Source: an uncultured Jannaschia sp.
GTDB lineage: Bacteria > Pseudomonadota > Alphaproteobacteria > Rhodobacterales > Rhodobacteraceae
Assembly (NCBI RefSeq): GCF_947494025.1
Contig: NZ_CANLTQ010000015.1
Location: 1-60,965, forward strand
Length of the DNA: 60,965 nucleotides
Reading direction: 5' to 3'
Shown in pieces: positions 34,692 to 44,875 of the stretch; positions within the stretch are counted from its first letter, which is position 1, and every line of letters begins with the position of its first letter. A program made the position numbers and the translations under genes. A model generated the notes under the pieces. It was not told where the DNA came from. It searched no databases and was given only the letters and a program-made list of their open reading frames with translations.

Positions 34692-35646
34692 CTTCGACTG
34701 GGGGTCCGAGCGGTACCTGCGGGAAAGCGCCTTCAAGCCCGAGGACGGCGTGGAGCGGCTCCGGGCGTTCGACGCGATCTTCTTCGGCGCCGTCGGCGCG
34801 CGCCGGACGTGCCGGACCACCTGACGCTCTGGGGCCTGCGCCTCGCCATCTGCCAGCCGCTCGACCAATACGCCAACGTGCGTCCCACACGGATCCTGCC
34901 GGGCATCCAAAGCCCGCTCGCAGGGGTTGGTCCCGGGGATCTGGACCGGGTGATCGTGCGGGAAAACCCCGCGGGGGAATATGCCGGCCAGGGCGGGCGC
35001 AGCCATCGCGCCCAGCGCCACGAGACCGCCACCGAAGTCCCGATCTTCACCCGCACCGGCGTCGAGCGCATCACGCGCCACGCCTTCGCGCTCGCACGGT
35101 CGCGGCCGCGCAAGCCTCTCACCGTGGTGACCAAGTCGAACGCGCAGCACTACGGCATGGTGCTCTGGGACGAGGTCGCCGCCGAGGTCGCGAAGGACTT
35201 CCCGGACGTGACCTGGGACAGGATGCTGGTCTATGCGATGACGGTGCGGATGACGAAGAATCCCGGCTCGCTCGACGCCATCGTGGCCGCAAACCTCCAC
35301 GCCGACATCTCCTGTCCGACCCGGCCGCCGCGTTGGCCGGCTCCATCGGCATCGCGCCGACCGCGAATCTCAATCCGAAGGGGACCACACCCTCGATGTT
35401 CGAGCCGATCCACGGCTCCGCCCCGACATCACGGGGCGCGGCATCGCCAACCCCGTGGGCACGTTCTGGTCCGCCTCGATGCCGCTCGAGCATGTGGGCG
35501 AGTCCGAGGCCGCCCGGCGGCTGATGGACGCGGAGGAGATGGTGACGGCCGACCCGAATCTGCATACGCCCGACCTTGGCGGCGACGCCACCACCGACCG
35601 CGTGACCGAGGCGGTGATCGCCGCGATCCGCGGCCGCAACGAATGA
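34692..35646 (+). pseudogene. tartrate dehydrogenase-like gene, truncated and frameshifted
   Basis: A degraded paralogue of the next gene. It begins mid-protein (FDWGSERYLRES ... AFDAIFFGAVGA) with the NAD-binding N-terminus missing. A small insertion near 34800 breaks the frame before VPDHLTLWGLRL. It then runs through YANVRPTRILPGIQSPLAG and VVTKSNAQHYGM, breaks again near 35310 and 35430, and ends with PLEHVGESEAARRLMDAEEM. At least three frame changes are needed. The 5' truncation lies next to the IS5 remnant, which suggests that an IS-mediated event removed it. Confidence 0.82.
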
Positions 35647-35653
35647 GGACCAG

Positions 35654-36724
35654 ATGACCGAGAACCGCAAACGCATCGCCGTCATTCCCGGGGACGGGAT
35701 CGGCAAGGAAGTCATTCCCGAGGGGCTTCGCGTGCTGGAGGCCGCCGCCGCGCGCTACGACCTCGACTTCGCCTTCGACGCGTTCGATTTCGCGAGCTGC
35801 GACTACTACGAGGCGCACGGGCAGATGATGCCCGACGACTGGAAGGCCCGGATCGGCGGGCACGACGCCATCTTCTTCGGCGCCGTCGGCTGGCCCGCGA
35901 CCGTGCCGGACCACGTTTCGCTCTGGGGCTCGCTGATCCAGTTCCGCCGCGAGTTCGACCAGTATGTGAGCCTGCGCCCCGCGCGGCTCATGCCCGGCGT
36001 CGTCTCGCCCCTGGCCAACCGCGCACCGGGCGATATCGACATGATGATCGTGCGGGAGAACACCGAAGGGGAATATTCCTCCATCGGCGGGCGCATGTTC
36101 CCCGGCACCGAGCGGGAGATCGTCCTGCAGGAAACGGTGATGACGCGGCACGGGGTCGATCGGATCCTGCGCTACGCCTTCGACCTCGCGGAGAAGCGGT
36201 CCGGCCGGCTCACCTCGGCCACGAAGTCGAACGGCATCTCGATCACCATGCCCTACTGGGACGAGCGCGTCGCCGCGATGGCGGAAAGCTATCCGGACGT
36301 CACGGTGGACAAGTACCACATCGACATCCTGACGGCGCTCTTCGTGCTCCATCCGGACCGGTTCGACGTGGTCGTGGCCTCGAACCTCTTCGGCGACATC
36401 CTGAGCGATCTCGGTCCCGCCTGCACCGGCACGATCGGCATCGCGCCCTCGGGGAACGTCAATCCCGAGCACAGCTTCCCGTCGCTGTTCGAGCCCGTGC
36501 ACGGCTCCGCGCCGGACATCGCGGGACAGGGCGTCGCCAACCCGATCGGGCAGATCTGGGCCGGCGCCATGATGCTCGACCATCTGGGCCACGCGGAGGC
36601 CGCCGCGGGCATCGTGGCCGCCATCGAGCGCGTGCTGACGGAGCCGGGCCTGCGGACCCGCGACCTCGGCGGCACCGCCGACACCGTCACCTGCGGCAAG
36701 GCCGTCGCGGACGCGCTGAACTGA
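35654..36724 (+). CDS. ttuC: tartrate dehydrogenase/decarboxylase (D-malate dehydrogenase family)
   Basis: A 356-residue beta-decarboxylating dehydrogenase of the isopropylmalate/isocitrate family. It has IAVIPGDGIGKEVIPEG at the N-terminus, YVSLRPARLMPG, IVRENTEGEYSSIGG, and NLFGDILSDLGP carrying metal-binding aspartates. The tartrate-type signature (no leucine-biosynthesis partners, tartrate dehydratase next door) favours tartrate or D-malate over isopropylmalate. It lies 7 bp after the related pseudogene and 10 bp before the dehydratase. Confidence 0.86.
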   Translation: MTENRKRIAVIPGDGIGKEVIPEGLRVLEAAAARYDLDFAFDAFDFASCDYYEAHGQMMPDDWKARIGGHDAIFFGAVGWPATVPDHVSLWGSLIQFRREFDQYVSLRPARLMPGVVSPLANRAPGDIDMMIVRENTEGEYSSIGGRMFPGTEREIVLQETVMTRHGVDRILRYAFDLAEKRSGRLTSATKSNGISITMPYWDERVAAMAESYPDVTVDKYHIDILTALFVLHPDRFDVVVASNLFGDILSDLGPACTGTIGIAPSGNVNPEHSFPSLFEPVHGSAPDIAGQGVANPIGQIWAGAMMLDHLGHAEAAAGIVAAIERVLTEPGLRTRDLGGTADTVTCGKAVADALN

Positions 36725-36734
36725 GGAGAGCGAC

Positions 36735-37901
36735 ATGAAGATACTCGAAATCCGCGAAAAGACGGTCTCGATCGCCTCGCCCATCGCCAACGCCTATATC
36801 GACTTCTCGAAGATGACCTGCTCGGTCGTGGCCGTCGTCACCGACGTCGTGCGGGACGGCAAGCGGGTGGTGGGCTACGGCTTCAACTCGAACGGCCGCT
36901 ACGGACAGGGCGCGCTGATGCGGGACCGGTTCCTCGACCGCATCGCGGAGGCCGACCCGCAGAGCCTCGTGGACGAGGCGAACGACAACCTCGACCCCTT
37001 CGCCATCTGGAAGACCCTGATGTCGAACGAGAAGCCCGGCGGCCACGGCGAACGCTCGGTCGCGGTCGGCACCATCGACATGGCGGTCTGGGACGCGGTG
37101 GCGAAGATCGCGGGCGTTCCGCTCTGGCGGCTCCTCGCGGACCGCTACCGCGACGGCGTGGCCGACGCGCGCGTCTGGGTCTATGCCGCCGGCGGCTACT
37201 ATTACCCCGGCAAGGACCACGCCAAGCTCAAGGACGAGATGCGCGGCTATCTGGACCGCGGCTACGAGGTGGTGAAGATGAAGATCGGCGGCGCCCCGTT
37301 GGCCGAGGACATCGCCCGGATCGAGGCGGTGATCGACGTCGTGGGCAGCGGGCGCAACCTCGCCGTCGACGCCAACGGGCGCTTCGACCTCGACACCGCG
37401 ATCGCCTATGCCGAGGCGCTGCGGCCCTACGACCTCTACTGGTACGAGGAGGCGGGCGATCCGCTGGACTACGCGCTGCAGGCGGAGCTCGCGAACCATT
37501 ACGACGCGCCGATGGCCACGGGCGAGAACCTGTTCTCGCACCAGGACACGCGCAACCTCTTGCGGCACGGCGGCATGCGCCCGGACCGCGACTGGCTGCA
37601 ATTCGATTGCGCGCTGTCCTACGGGCTCGTGGAATACCTTCGCACGCTCGACGTGATGGCCGACCTCGGCTGGTCGCCCCGCCGCGTCGTCCCGCATGGC
37701 GGCCACCAGATGTCGCTCAACATCGCGGCGGGTCTGCACCTGGGCGGCAACGAGAGCTACCCGGACGTGTTCCAGCCCTTCGGCGGTTTCGCGGACGACC
37801 TCGCCGTGGAGAACGGCCATGTCGGCCTGCCGCAGATCCCGGGCGTCGGCTTCGAGGCAAAGTCCGCGCTCTACGAGGTGATGCGGAGCCTCGCCGAGTA
37901 G
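36735..37901 (+). CDS. tarD: D(-)-tartrate dehydratase (enolase superfamily)
   Basis: A 388-residue mandelate-racemase-subgroup enzyme of the same length as characterised rhizobial D-tartrate dehydratase. Active-site elements are KMKIGG (the KxK lysines), the metal ligands in VDANGRF, YEEAGDP and ATGENL, and the general acid/base histidine in VPHGGHQ. It dehydrates D-tartrate to oxaloacetate. A GAGGAGAG ribosome-binding site precedes the ATG. With TtuC it forms a short tartrate operon; no dedicated transporter is present in the window. Confidence 0.9.
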   Translation: MKILEIREKTVSIASPIANAYIDFSKMTCSVVAVVTDVVRDGKRVVGYGFNSNGRYGQGALMRDRFLDRIAEADPQSLVDEANDNLDPFAIWKTLMSNEKPGGHGERSVAVGTIDMAVWDAVAKIAGVPLWRLLADRYRDGVADARVWVYAAGGYYYPGKDHAKLKDEMRGYLDRGYEVVKMKIGGAPLAEDIARIEAVIDVVGSGRNLAVDANGRFDLDTAIAYAEALRPYDLYWYEEAGDPLDYALQAELANHYDAPMATGENLFSHQDTRNLLRHGGMRPDRDWLQFDCALSYGLVEYLRTLDVMADLGWSPRRVVPHGGHQMSLNIAAGLHLGGNESYPDVFQPFGGFADDLAVENGHVGLPQIPGVGFEAKSALYEVMRSLAE

Positions 37902-38087
37902 ACGGCGCGGCGTCCGCTATGTCCCGGGCGTCCCCGGCGGCGGGCCCAGCCCCTCAAGCATCGAGGCCGGCAGAGCCGGAGAAGCGGTTGAAGGCCCGCG
38001 CTCCGACCCCGCTGTTTCCCCGTGGCGGAAATGCCCCTGACGGCGCGGCTTGTGGACCCCTCCGACGGCTGCTACCGTTCGCGAAAT

Positions 38088-38172
38088 CCGTTGGGGTGTC
38101 CCGTTTGGGACTGAGAGGCGCACGCCAACCCATCGAACCTGATCCGGGCGATGCCGGCGTAGGGAACGGAGA
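38088..38172 (+). promoter_or_regulatory. TPP riboswitch (THI element)
   Basis: The conserved segments of the thiamine-pyrophosphate aptamer are present in order: TTGGGGTGTCC, GGGACTGAGAGG with the invariant CTGAGA, ACCCATCGAACCTGATC, and GCGTAGGGAACGG. It lies about 65 bases before thiD, first of ten thiamine genes. Limits are approximate. Confidence 0.95.
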
Positions 38173-38207
38173 ACGATCTGGCACAGCCCCCGGGCGGCCT
38201 TTTCTTC

Positions 38208-38231
38208 CTCCCCCCTTCCTCGGTGGGGGAG
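38208..38231 (+). promoter_or_regulatory. hairpin sequestering the thiD ribosome-binding site
   Basis: CTCCCCC (38208-38214) can pair perfectly with GGGGGAG (38225-38231), which contains the Shine-Dalgarno of thiD (ATG at 38235). No intrinsic terminator lies between aptamer and gene, so this is probably the expression platform: TPP binding would favour the hairpin and block translation. Confidence 0.7.
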
Positions 38232-38234
38232 ACG

Positions 38235-39038
38235 ATGACGACACACGTATCCGCTTTGACCATCGCGGGCTCCGACAGCGGCGGAGGGGCCGGCATTCAG
38301 GCCGACCTCAAGACGTTCTCGGCCCTCGGCGTCTACGGCACCAGCGCGATCACGGCGATCACCGCACAGAACACGCGCGGCGTCTTCGCCGTGGACGCGG
38401 TCTCGCCCGCCATGGTCGCGGCGCAGATCCGCGCCGTGCTGGAGGATATCCAGCCGGGGGCGATAAAGATCGGGATGCTGGCCTCCCGCGAAATCGTCGC
38501 CGCCGTCGCCGACGCGATCGAAGGCTACGGGGGCCCGGTCGTGCTCGACCCTGTCATGGTCGCCAAGTCGGGCGACGCCCTTCTCGCGGAGGAAGCCGAG
38601 GCGGCGCTGATCGCGCGGCTGGTGCCCCGCGCCACCGTGCTGACCCCGAACCTTCCCGAAGCGGCGCGCCTGCTGGGCCGCGATCCGGCGCGGGACGCGG
38701 CGGAGACCGAGGCGCAGGGGCGGGCCCTGCTCGGGCTCGGCGCGGGGGCCGTGGTGATGAAGGGCGGCCACGCGGAGGGGGACACCTGCATCGACCGGCT
38801 GGTCACGGCGTCGGGCACGCTGGCGATGGAGCGGCCCCGGCTCGCCACGCGCAACACGCACGGAACGGGATGCAGCCTGTCTTCGGCCATCGCGGCCGAG
38901 CTGGCGCGGGGCGCGGAGGTCGAGGCGGCGGTCCGCCGGGCGCAGGGCTGGCTCCACGACGCGATCCGCGCGGCGGACGGGCTGGGCATCGGCGGCGGCC
39001 ACGGGCCCGTCCACCATTTCCACGAGCTCTGGTCGTGA
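38235..39038 (+). CDS. thiD: hydroxymethylpyrimidine (phosphate) kinase
   Basis: A 267-residue ribokinase-fold kinase. It has AGSDSGGGAGIQADLKTF (substrate and anion loops), VLDPVMVAKSGD, and NTHGTGCSLSSAIAAEL containing the catalytic GTGC. It phosphorylates HMP to HMP-P and HMP-PP for coupling by ThiE. It is the first gene after the TPP riboswitch and its start is at the sequestered ribosome-binding site. The next gene overlaps its stop by four bases. Confidence 0.95.
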   Translation: MTTHVSALTIAGSDSGGGAGIQADLKTFSALGVYGTSAITAITAQNTRGVFAVDAVSPAMVAAQIRAVLEDIQPGAIKIGMLASREIVAAVADAIEGYGGPVVLDPVMVAKSGDALLAEEAEAALIARLVPRATVLTPNLPEAARLLGRDPARDAAETEAQGRALLGLGAGAVVMKGGHAEGDTCIDRLVTASGTLAMERPRLATRNTHGTGCSLSSAIAAELARGAEVEAAVRRAQGWLHDAIRAADGLGIGGGHGPVHHFHELWS

Positions 39039-40012
39039 CGCGGGCGACCGTCCTCGGGGCCGGCGTCGCCGGGCTCTGCGTGGCGACCGAGCTGGTTGCG
39101 CGGGGCCGCGAGGTGACGATCCTCGATCCCGCGCCCCGGCCCGGACCGCATGGCTGCTCGTGGTGGGCCGGCGGAATGCTGGCGCCCTTCTGCGAGGGCG
39201 AGACGGCGGAGGAACCGGTCGTCCGGTTGGGGCAGGAGGCCGCCGACTGGTGGGCGCGGCAGGGCGTGGCGGTCGCGCGGCGCGGCACCCTCGTCGTGAC
39301 GCTCGGCCGCGACCGGCGGGAACTCGACCGCTTCGCCCGTCGCGTCCCGGGGCACGAACGGCTCGACGCCGCCGGGCTCGCCGCGCTGGAGCCCGATCTG
39401 GGCGGCCGCTTCGACCGCGCCCTGCACATCCCCGAGGAGGCGCATCTCGATCCGCGCGCGGCGCTGAACGTCCTTCGCGACCGGCTCGAACGGGCCGGCG
39501 CCGACTTCGTCGCCGGGAGCGGCCGTCCCGACGGGTTGACCTTCGATTGCCGCGGGCTCGCGGCGCGGGACGTCCTGCCGGATCTGCGCGGGGTGAAGGG
39601 GGAGATGGCGGTGCTGCGAAGCGCCGACATCCGCCTCGACCGGCCCGTCCGGCTGCTCCATCCCCGCTTCCCCCTCTACGTCGTCCCGCGGACGGACGGG
39701 CTCTTCATGCTGGGCGCCACCCAGATCGAGAGCGACGACCGCACGCGGCGCGTCCGTTCCGTTCTGGAGCTGCTCTCGGCGGCCTATGCGCTGCATCCCG
39801 CCTTCGGCGAGGCGGAGCTGGTGGAGATCGGCGTCGACGCGCGCCCCGCCTTTCCCGACAACCTGCCCCGCCTCGTGCGGCGGGGGGACACGATCCACGT
39901 CAACGGCCTTTTCCGCCATGGCTTCCTTCTTGCGCCCGCTCTGGCGCGGAGGGCGGCGGAGGCGGCCTTGCAGGGCACCAGACCGGAGTTTTGGCATGAA
40001 GATCACAGTTAA
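39035..40012 (+). CDS. thiO: glycine oxidase
   Basis: A 325-residue FAD-dependent DAO-family oxidase. The N-terminal dinucleotide motif is [15 protein letters not shown], followed by the ThiO-like [15 protein letters not shown]. It oxidises glycine to iminoglycine, the C-N donor for thiazole synthesis by ThiG. It starts at GTG within the thiD stop (GTGA). Use of ThiO rather than ThiH fits an aerobic organism. Confidence 0.9.
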   Translation: MTRATVLGAGVAGLCVATELVARGREVTILDPAPRPGPHGCSWWAGGMLAPFCEGETAEEPVVRLGQEAADWWARQGVAVARRGTLVVTLGRDRRELDRFARRVPGHERLDAAGLAALEPDLGGRFDRALHIPEEAHLDPRAALNVLRDRLERAGADFVAGSGRPDGLTFDCRGLAARDVLPDLRGVKGEMAVLRSADIRLDRPVRLLHPRFPLYVVPRTDGLFMLGATQIESDDRTRRVRSVLELLSAAYALHPAFGEAELVEIGVDARPAFPDNLPRLVRRGDTIHVNGLFRHGFLLAPALARRAAEAALQGTRPEFWHEDHS

Positions 40013-40193
40013 CGGCACCGCGACCGAGGTGCGGGCGGAGACGCTCGCCGCGGTTCTGGACGAGCTCGGCTACGGCGACGCCAGGGTCGCCACCGCCCTC
40101 AACGAGGACTTCGTGCCGGCGACGACGCGCGGGGAGACGACGCTGTCCCCGGGCGACCGGGTCGAGATCGTCGCGCCGCGGCAGGGAGGCTGA
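39996..40193 (+). CDS. thiS: sulfur carrier protein
   Basis: A 65-residue ubiquitin-fold protein ending in the required Gly-Gly (PRQGG), which is adenylated by ThiF and thiocarboxylated. It overlaps the end of thiO by 17 bases and is followed after one base by thiG. It delivers sulfur for the thiazole ring. Confidence 0.93.
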   Translation: MKITVNGTATEVRAETLAAVLDELGYGDARVATALNEDFVPATTRGETTLSPGDRVEIVAPRQGG

Positions 40194-40194
40194 G

Positions 40195-40965
40195 ATGGAG
40201 CTCTACGGAACCGAAATCGCCTCGCGCCTGATGCTCGGCACGGCGCAATACCCGTCTCCTTCCGTGCTGGCGGAGGCCTTCCGCCGCTCCGGCGCGGGCA
40301 TCGCGACCGTGTCCGTCCGCCGCGAGGCGGGGGGCGAGCGGGCCGGCACGGCCTTCTGGGATCTCGTGCGGGAGCTCGGGGTCCGCGTCCTGCCGAACAC
40401 CGCCGGCTGCCATTCGGCCCGCGAGGCGGTGACCACCGCGCAGATGGCGCGCGAGCTCTTCAACACGCCGTGGATCAAGCTCGAGGTGATCGGCCATGCC
40501 GACACCCTCCAGCCCGACCCGTTCGGGCTGGTGGAGGCCGCGCGCATCCTCACGGAGGACGGCTTCCAGGTCTTTCCCTACACCACGGAGGACGTTGTGC
40601 TGGCCGACCGACTGCTCGACACGGGCTGCGAGGTGCTGATGCCCTGGGGCGCGCCCATCGGCACCGGGCTGGGGCTCACCAACGTCTACGGACTCCGGAC
40701 GCTGCGCGCGCAGTTTCCCGACGTGCCGATGGTGGTCGATGCGGGGCTCGGCTTGCCCAGCCAGGCGGCGATGGCGATGGAGATGGGGTTCGACGCGGTG
40801 CTCCTGAACACCGCGGTCGCGAAGGCCGGCGATCCGGCGGCGATGGCCGAGGGCTTCGCCCGCGCGGTGGAGGCCGGGCGGCTGGCCTACGGGGCCGATC
40901 CGATGGAGCCGCGCGACATGGCCGCCCCCTCCACCCCGGTGATCGGAAGGGCGTTCCTGGAATGA
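40195..40965 (+). CDS. thiG: thiazole synthase
   Basis: A 256-residue TIM-barrel enzyme of usual length. It has [24 protein letters not shown] and [17 protein letters not shown] with the Schiff-base lysine, then [14 protein letters not shown] and the phosphate loop [11 protein letters not shown]. It condenses DXP, the ThiS thiocarboxylate and dehydroglycine to thiazole phosphate. A GGGAGGCTGAG ribosome-binding region lies inside the thiS end. Confidence 0.95.
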   Translation: MELYGTEIASRLMLGTAQYPSPSVLAEAFRRSGAGIATVSVRREAGGERAGTAFWDLVRELGVRVLPNTAGCHSAREAVTTAQMARELFNTPWIKLEVIGHADTLQPDPFGLVEAARILTEDGFQVFPYTTEDVVLADRLLDTGCEVLMPWGAPIGTGLGLTNVYGLRTLRAQFPDVPMVVDAGLGLPSQAAMAMEMGFDAVLLNTAVAKAGDPAAMAEGFARAVEAGRLAYGADPMEPRDMAAPSTPVIGRAFLE

Positions 40966-41558
40966 AACTCGACCGCTTCTATCCCATCTTCGACGGGCCG
41001 GACTGGCTCGACCGCACCCTGCCGCTCGGCGTGAAGCTGGTGCAGCTCCGCATCAAGGACGCCCCCGGGGCGGCGCTGCGCCGCGACGTGGCGCGTGCGC
41101 GCGATCTCTGCCGGCACCACGGCGCGGTGCTCGTCGTCAACGATCACTGGCGCATCGCCATCGAGACCGGCTGCGACTGGGTGCATCTGGGCCAGGAGGA
41201 TCTCGACGACGCCGACATTTCCGCGATCCGCCGCGCAGGTCTGAAGCTCGGGATCAGCACGCACGACGACGCGGAGCTCGACCGCGCGCTGGCGCTCGCG
41301 CCGGACTACGTGGCGCTCGGGCCGGTCTATCCGACGATCCTGAAGAAGATGCGCTGGCACGAGCAGGGGCTCGACCGCGTCACCGAATGGAAGCGCCGCA
41401 TCGGCGACATCCCCCTCGTCGCCATCGGCGGCATGTCGGTCGCGCGGGCCGAGGGCGCCTTCCGGGCCGGGGCCGACATCGTGTCCGCCGTGACCGACAT
41501 CACGCTCCGCGACGACCCCGAGGACCGCGTCCGCCAGTGGATCGAGGCCACGCGATGA
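40962..41558 (+). CDS. thiE: thiamine-phosphate synthase
   Basis: A 198-residue TIM-barrel enzyme. It has [28 protein letters not shown] for pyrophosphate/Mg binding, [20 protein letters not shown] and [11 protein letters not shown]. It joins HMP-PP with thiazole phosphate to make thiamine phosphate. It overlaps thiG and thiF by four bases each. Confidence 0.93.
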   Translation: MKLDRFYPIFDGPDWLDRTLPLGVKLVQLRIKDAPGAALRRDVARARDLCRHHGAVLVVNDHWRIAIETGCDWVHLGQEDLDDADISAIRRAGLKLGISTHDDAELDRALALAPDYVALGPVYPTILKKMRWHEQGLDRVTEWKRRIGDIPLVAIGGMSVARAEGAFRAGADIVSAVTDITLRDDPEDRVRQWIEATR

Positions 41559-42556
41559 ACCGCTACGCGCGACAGGTCGTCGTGCCAGACCTGGGGCCGG
41601 AGGGTCAGGCCCGCCTGCGGGATGCGCATGTGCTCGTCGTGGGCGCGGGCGGGCTCGCGGCGCCGGTGCTGCAATATCTCGGCGGCGCCGGCGTCGGGCG
41701 CATCCGGCTGGTCGATCCCGACCGGGTGGAGATATCGAACCTGCACCGCCAGACGCTGTTCCGCGAGGCCGATATCGACCGCCCCAAGGCCGAGGCCGCC
41801 GCCGCCCACATCGCCGCGCTCAATCCGGAATGCCGGGTGGAGCCGGTCACGGCCGCGCTCGACCCCGCCAACGCGGACGCGCTTTGCGAGGGCACCGACC
41901 TCGTCCTCGACTGCGCCGACAGCTTCGCGGCGAGCTACGTCCTGTCCGACGCTTGCCACGCCGCCGGGCGCCCGCTGGTCAGCGCCTCGGTGATCGAGCT
42001 TGACGGCTACGCGGGCGCCTTCTGCGGCGGCGCGCCGAGCCTGCGCGCCGTGTTCCCCGACCTGCCGCAGCGTCTGGGATCCTGCGCCGAGGACGGCGTT
42101 CTGGGGCCGGTGGTGGGGATCCTCGGCGCGGTGCAGGCGCAGATGGCCGTGGCGCTCCTCGCCGGGATCGAACCCTCCCCGCTGGGCCAGCTCGTCACCT
42201 TCGACGCGCGCGGCTTCCGCTTCGGCGGCTTCCGCTTCGCGGGCGCGCCCGAGCCCGACCGCCAGCCGCGCTTCCTCGCGCCCGCCGAGATCGCCCCGGG
42301 CGACTTCCTCGTGGACCTTCGCGCCGAGGGCGAGGCGCCGCTGGTGCGCCCCGCCGCGCGTCGCCTGCCCGTGACCGCCTTCGGTCCCGGCGGGCCCCGC
42401 CCCGCCCCCGGTCAGCGCGCCGTGCTCTGCTGCCGCTCGGGCCAGCGCTCGTGGCAGGCGGCCGAACGCCTCGCCGCCACATGGGACGGCGACATCTTCC
42501 TCGTCGCCCTGGGCGACGAGGCCCCCGCAATCGACCCCGCCGGAGAGACCCGATGA
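41555..42556 (+). CDS. thiF: ThiF/MoeB-family adenylyltransferase with C-terminal rhodanese-like domain
   Basis: A 333-residue E1-like enzyme. Residues about 1-240 are the ThiF domain ([19 protein letters not shown] nucleotide loop, [16 protein letters not shown]). Residues about 255-333 resemble a rhodanese domain with an active-site cysteine in LCCRSGQRS. It adenylates the ThiS C-terminus and may transfer sulfur itself. The CxxC zinc pairs of classical MoeB/ThiF were not seen. Its place between thiE and thiY supports a role in thiamine rather than molybdopterin synthesis. Confidence 0.88.
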   Translation: MNRYARQVVVPDLGPEGQARLRDAHVLVVGAGGLAAPVLQYLGGAGVGRIRLVDPDRVEISNLHRQTLFREADIDRPKAEAAAAHIAALNPECRVEPVTAALDPANADALCEGTDLVLDCADSFAASYVLSDACHAAGRPLVSASVIELDGYAGAFCGGAPSLRAVFPDLPQRLGSCAEDGVLGPVVGILGAVQAQMAVALLAGIEPSPLGQLVTFDARGFRFGGFRFAGAPEPDRQPRFLAPAEIAPGDFLVDLRAEGEAPLVRPAARRLPVTAFGPGGPRPAPGQRAVLCCRSGQRSWQAAERLAATWDGDIFLVALGDEAPAIDPAGETR

Positions 42557-43488
42557 AAGCCACCCTGACCGCCCTCGCACTGCTCGCCGCCGCGCCCGCC
42601 GCGGCACAGGATCAAATGAGTGTCGTGCTCGACTGGTTCGTGAATCCGGACCATGGTCCCATCATCGTGGCCCAGGAGCAGGGCTACTTCGCGGAGGCGG
42701 GGCTGGAGGTCGAGGTGATCGCCCCCGCCGACCCCGCCGATCCGCCCAAGATGGCCGCCGCCGGCCGCGCCGACATCGCCATCTCCTACCAGCCGCAACT
42801 CCACCTTCAGGTCGCCGAGGGGATGCCGCTCATCCGTGTCGGCACCCTCGTGGCGACGCCGCTCAACTGCCTCCTCGTGCTCGAGGACGGCCCCGTCGCG
42901 GAGATCGCGGATCTGGAAGGCCGCAAGATCGGCTTTTCGGTGGCGGGCGTCGAGGAGGCGCTGTTGTCGGCGATGCTCGTCCAGGCCGGTCTCGGCATCG
43001 CGGATGTCGAACTGGTCAACGTCAACTGGGCGCTGTCGCCCGCGCTGATGTCGGGGCAGGTCGACGCGGTGATCGGCGCGTTCCGCAACTTCGAGCTCAA
43101 CCAGATGGAGATCGAGGGCGTCGCGGGCCGATGCTTCTACCCCGAGGAGCAAGGCGTCCCGACCTATGACGAGCTGATCTACATCGCCAATCCCGAGACG
43201 ATGGACCGCGACATGATCCGCCGCTTCCTCGGCGCGACGGAAAAGGCCGTGCAGTTCATCGTGAACAACCCCCAGGCAAGCTGGGAGATCTTCTCCGGCA
43301 CCTCCACCGAGTTGCAGGACGAGCTGAACGAGCGGGCCTGGGCCGACACGATCCCGCGCTTCGCGCTACGCCCCGAGGCGCTGGACGCGGGCCGCTATGC
43401 CCGGTTCGAGACGTTCCTGAACGAGGCCGGACTGGTCGAGGGCACACGGCCCGTCTCCGCGCTGGCGGTGGATCCGGGGGCGGAATGA
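42553..43488 (+). CDS. thiY: HMP-type thiamine precursor ABC binding protein
   Basis: A 311-residue NMT1/THI5-like periplasmic protein with signal peptide ([19 protein letters not shown]). It has [21 protein letters not shown] and the [17 protein letters not shown] stretch typical of ThiY, which binds formylaminopyrimidine or HMP. It acts with ThiZ and ThiX downstream. Confidence 0.9.
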   Translation: MKATLTALALLAAAPAAAQDQMSVVLDWFVNPDHGPIIVAQEQGYFAEAGLEVEVIAPADPADPPKMAAAGRADIAISYQPQLHLQVAEGMPLIRVGTLVATPLNCLLVLEDGPVAEIADLEGRKIGFSVAGVEEALLSAMLVQAGLGIADVELVNVNWALSPALMSGQVDAVIGAFRNFELNQMEIEGVAGRCFYPEEQGVPTYDELIYIANPETMDRDMIRRFLGATEKAVQFIVNNPQASWEIFSGTSTELQDELNERAWADTIPRFALRPEALDAGRYARFETFLNEAGLVEGTRPVSALAVDPGAE

Positions 43489-44156
43489 GCTACGGGGCGA
43501 CCTTTCCGCTCTGGCGCGCGGCCGCCGGAGAGGCGTGGCAGGACTACACCCGCCACGCCTTCGTCGAGGGGCTGCGCGACGGCACGCTGCCGCGCGAGGG
43601 GTTCCTGCGCTACCTCGTGCAGGACTACGTCTTTCTCGTGCATTTCTCCCGCGCCTGGGCGCTCGCCGTGACCAAGGCCGAGACGCTGGACGAGATGCGC
43701 GCCTGCGCCGCCACGGTCCACGCGCTTCTCGACGAGGAGATGCGCCTCCATGTCGGGACCTGCGCCGCCGAAGGCATCCCGGAGGCGGAGCTTTTCGCGG
43801 CCCGCGAGGCGCCGCAGAACCTCGCCTATACCCGCTACGTCCTCGATGCCGGCCATTCCGGCGACTTCCTCGACCTGATGGCGGCGCTGGCGCCCTGCGT
43901 GCTGGGCTACGGGGAGATCGGCGCGCGGCTGGGGGCGAAGGCCGGCCCCACGCCCTATGCCGACTGGATCGCCACCTATGCCGGCGCGGAATACCAGCGC
44001 ACCTGCCGCGAGGTCGGCGCGCTGATCGACGCGGCGGTCGCCCGGCGGCTGGGCGAAGCGCCCGAACGCTCGCCCCGCTGGCCCCGCCTCTGCGCCCGCT
44101 TCGAGACGGCGACCCGGCTCGAGGTCGACTTCTGGGGCCTCGGTCTTTCGGCATGA
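43485..44156 (+). CDS. tenA: aminopyrimidine aminohydrolase / thiaminase II
   Basis: A 223-residue TenA protein with the usual all-helical length. It has LVQDYVFLVHFSRAWALAVTKA, HVGTCAAEGI and the catalytic cysteine in ALAPCVLGYGEIG. It hydrolyses aminopyrimidine breakdown products of thiamine to HMP for salvage. It overlaps thiY and thiZ by four bases. Together with ThiXYZ it indicates pyrimidine salvage; thiC is absent in the window. Confidence 0.92.
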   Translation: MSYGATFPLWRAAAGEAWQDYTRHAFVEGLRDGTLPREGFLRYLVQDYVFLVHFSRAWALAVTKAETLDEMRACAATVHALLDEEMRLHVGTCAAEGIPEAELFAAREAPQNLAYTRYVLDAGHSGDFLDLMAALAPCVLGYGEIGARLGAKAGPTPYADWIATYAGAEYQRTCREVGALIDAAVARRLGEAPERSPRWPRLCARFETATRLEVDFWGLGLSA

Positions 44157-44875
44157 CCGCGCCCGCGCTGCGTCTCGCCGGGCGCGCGACGATCGACGGC
44201 GTGCCGGTTTTCGGCCCCGTCACTCTGGACGCGCCCGCCGGGCGATGGACGTGCCTGCTCGGGCCCTCCGGCGTGGGCAAGTCCACGATCCTCCGCCTGT
44301 TCGCGGGGCTGGACGACGGCCTGGCCTTCGACGGCGAGGCCGGGGCGGATGACGGCGCGCCGCTCGACGGCCGCGTCGCCCTGATGGCGCAGAGCGACCT
44401 GCTGCTGCCGTGGCTCGACGCGACCGCCAACGTCACCCTCGGCGCGCGTCTGCGGGGCGGGGCGCCGCAGGCGGACCGGGCGCGGGAGGTGCTGCAACGC
44501 GTCGGGCTCGCCGAGCATGCCGCGAAGCGGCCGGGAGCCCTGTCCGGCGGCCAGCGGCAGCGCGTGGCGCTCGCGCGGACCCTGATGGAGGATCGGCCGG
44601 TCGTGCTGCTGGACGAGCCGTTCTCCGCCCTCGACGCCCGGTCACGGGCGCTGATGCAGGATCTGGCGACCGGACTGCTCGCCGGCCGCACCGTCCTCCA
44701 CGTCACCCACGACGCCGCCGAGGCGGCGCGGCTGGGGCAGACCATCCTCCTGATGACGCGGGACGGGATCGCCGCCATCGACCCGCCGGACGCCCCGGTG
44801 CCCCGCCCCTTCGACGCGCCCGAAACCCTCGCGTTCCAGAGCCGGCTGCTGCGGCGGCTCATGGAGGCGCGATGA
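44153..44875 (+). CDS. thiZ: thiamine precursor ABC transporter ATPase
   Basis: A 240-residue ATPase with Walker [25 protein letters not shown] and LLDEPFSALDARSR. It is a nitrate/taurine-type ATPase as expected for ThiZ. It overlaps tenA and thiX by four bases and energises ThiX for uptake of the pyrimidine precursor bound by ThiY. Confidence 0.9.
   Translation: MTAPALRLAGRATIDGVPVFGPVTLDAPAGRWTCLLGPSGVGKSTILRLFAGLDDGLAFDGEAGADDGAPLDGRVALMAQSDLLLPWLDATANVTLGARLRGGAPQADRAREVLQRVGLAEHAAKRPGALSGGQRQRVALARTLMEDRPVVLLDEPFSALDARSRALMQDLATGLLAGRTVLHVTHDAAEAARLGQTILLMTRDGIAAIDPPDAPVPRPFDAPETLAFQSRLLRRLMEAR

Noticed and set aside
41555-42556. moeB as the identity of the ThiF-like gene
   Set aside because: Its place inside the TPP-riboswitch operon, directly after thiS-thiG-thiE, favours ThiF, although the domain alone could not decide.
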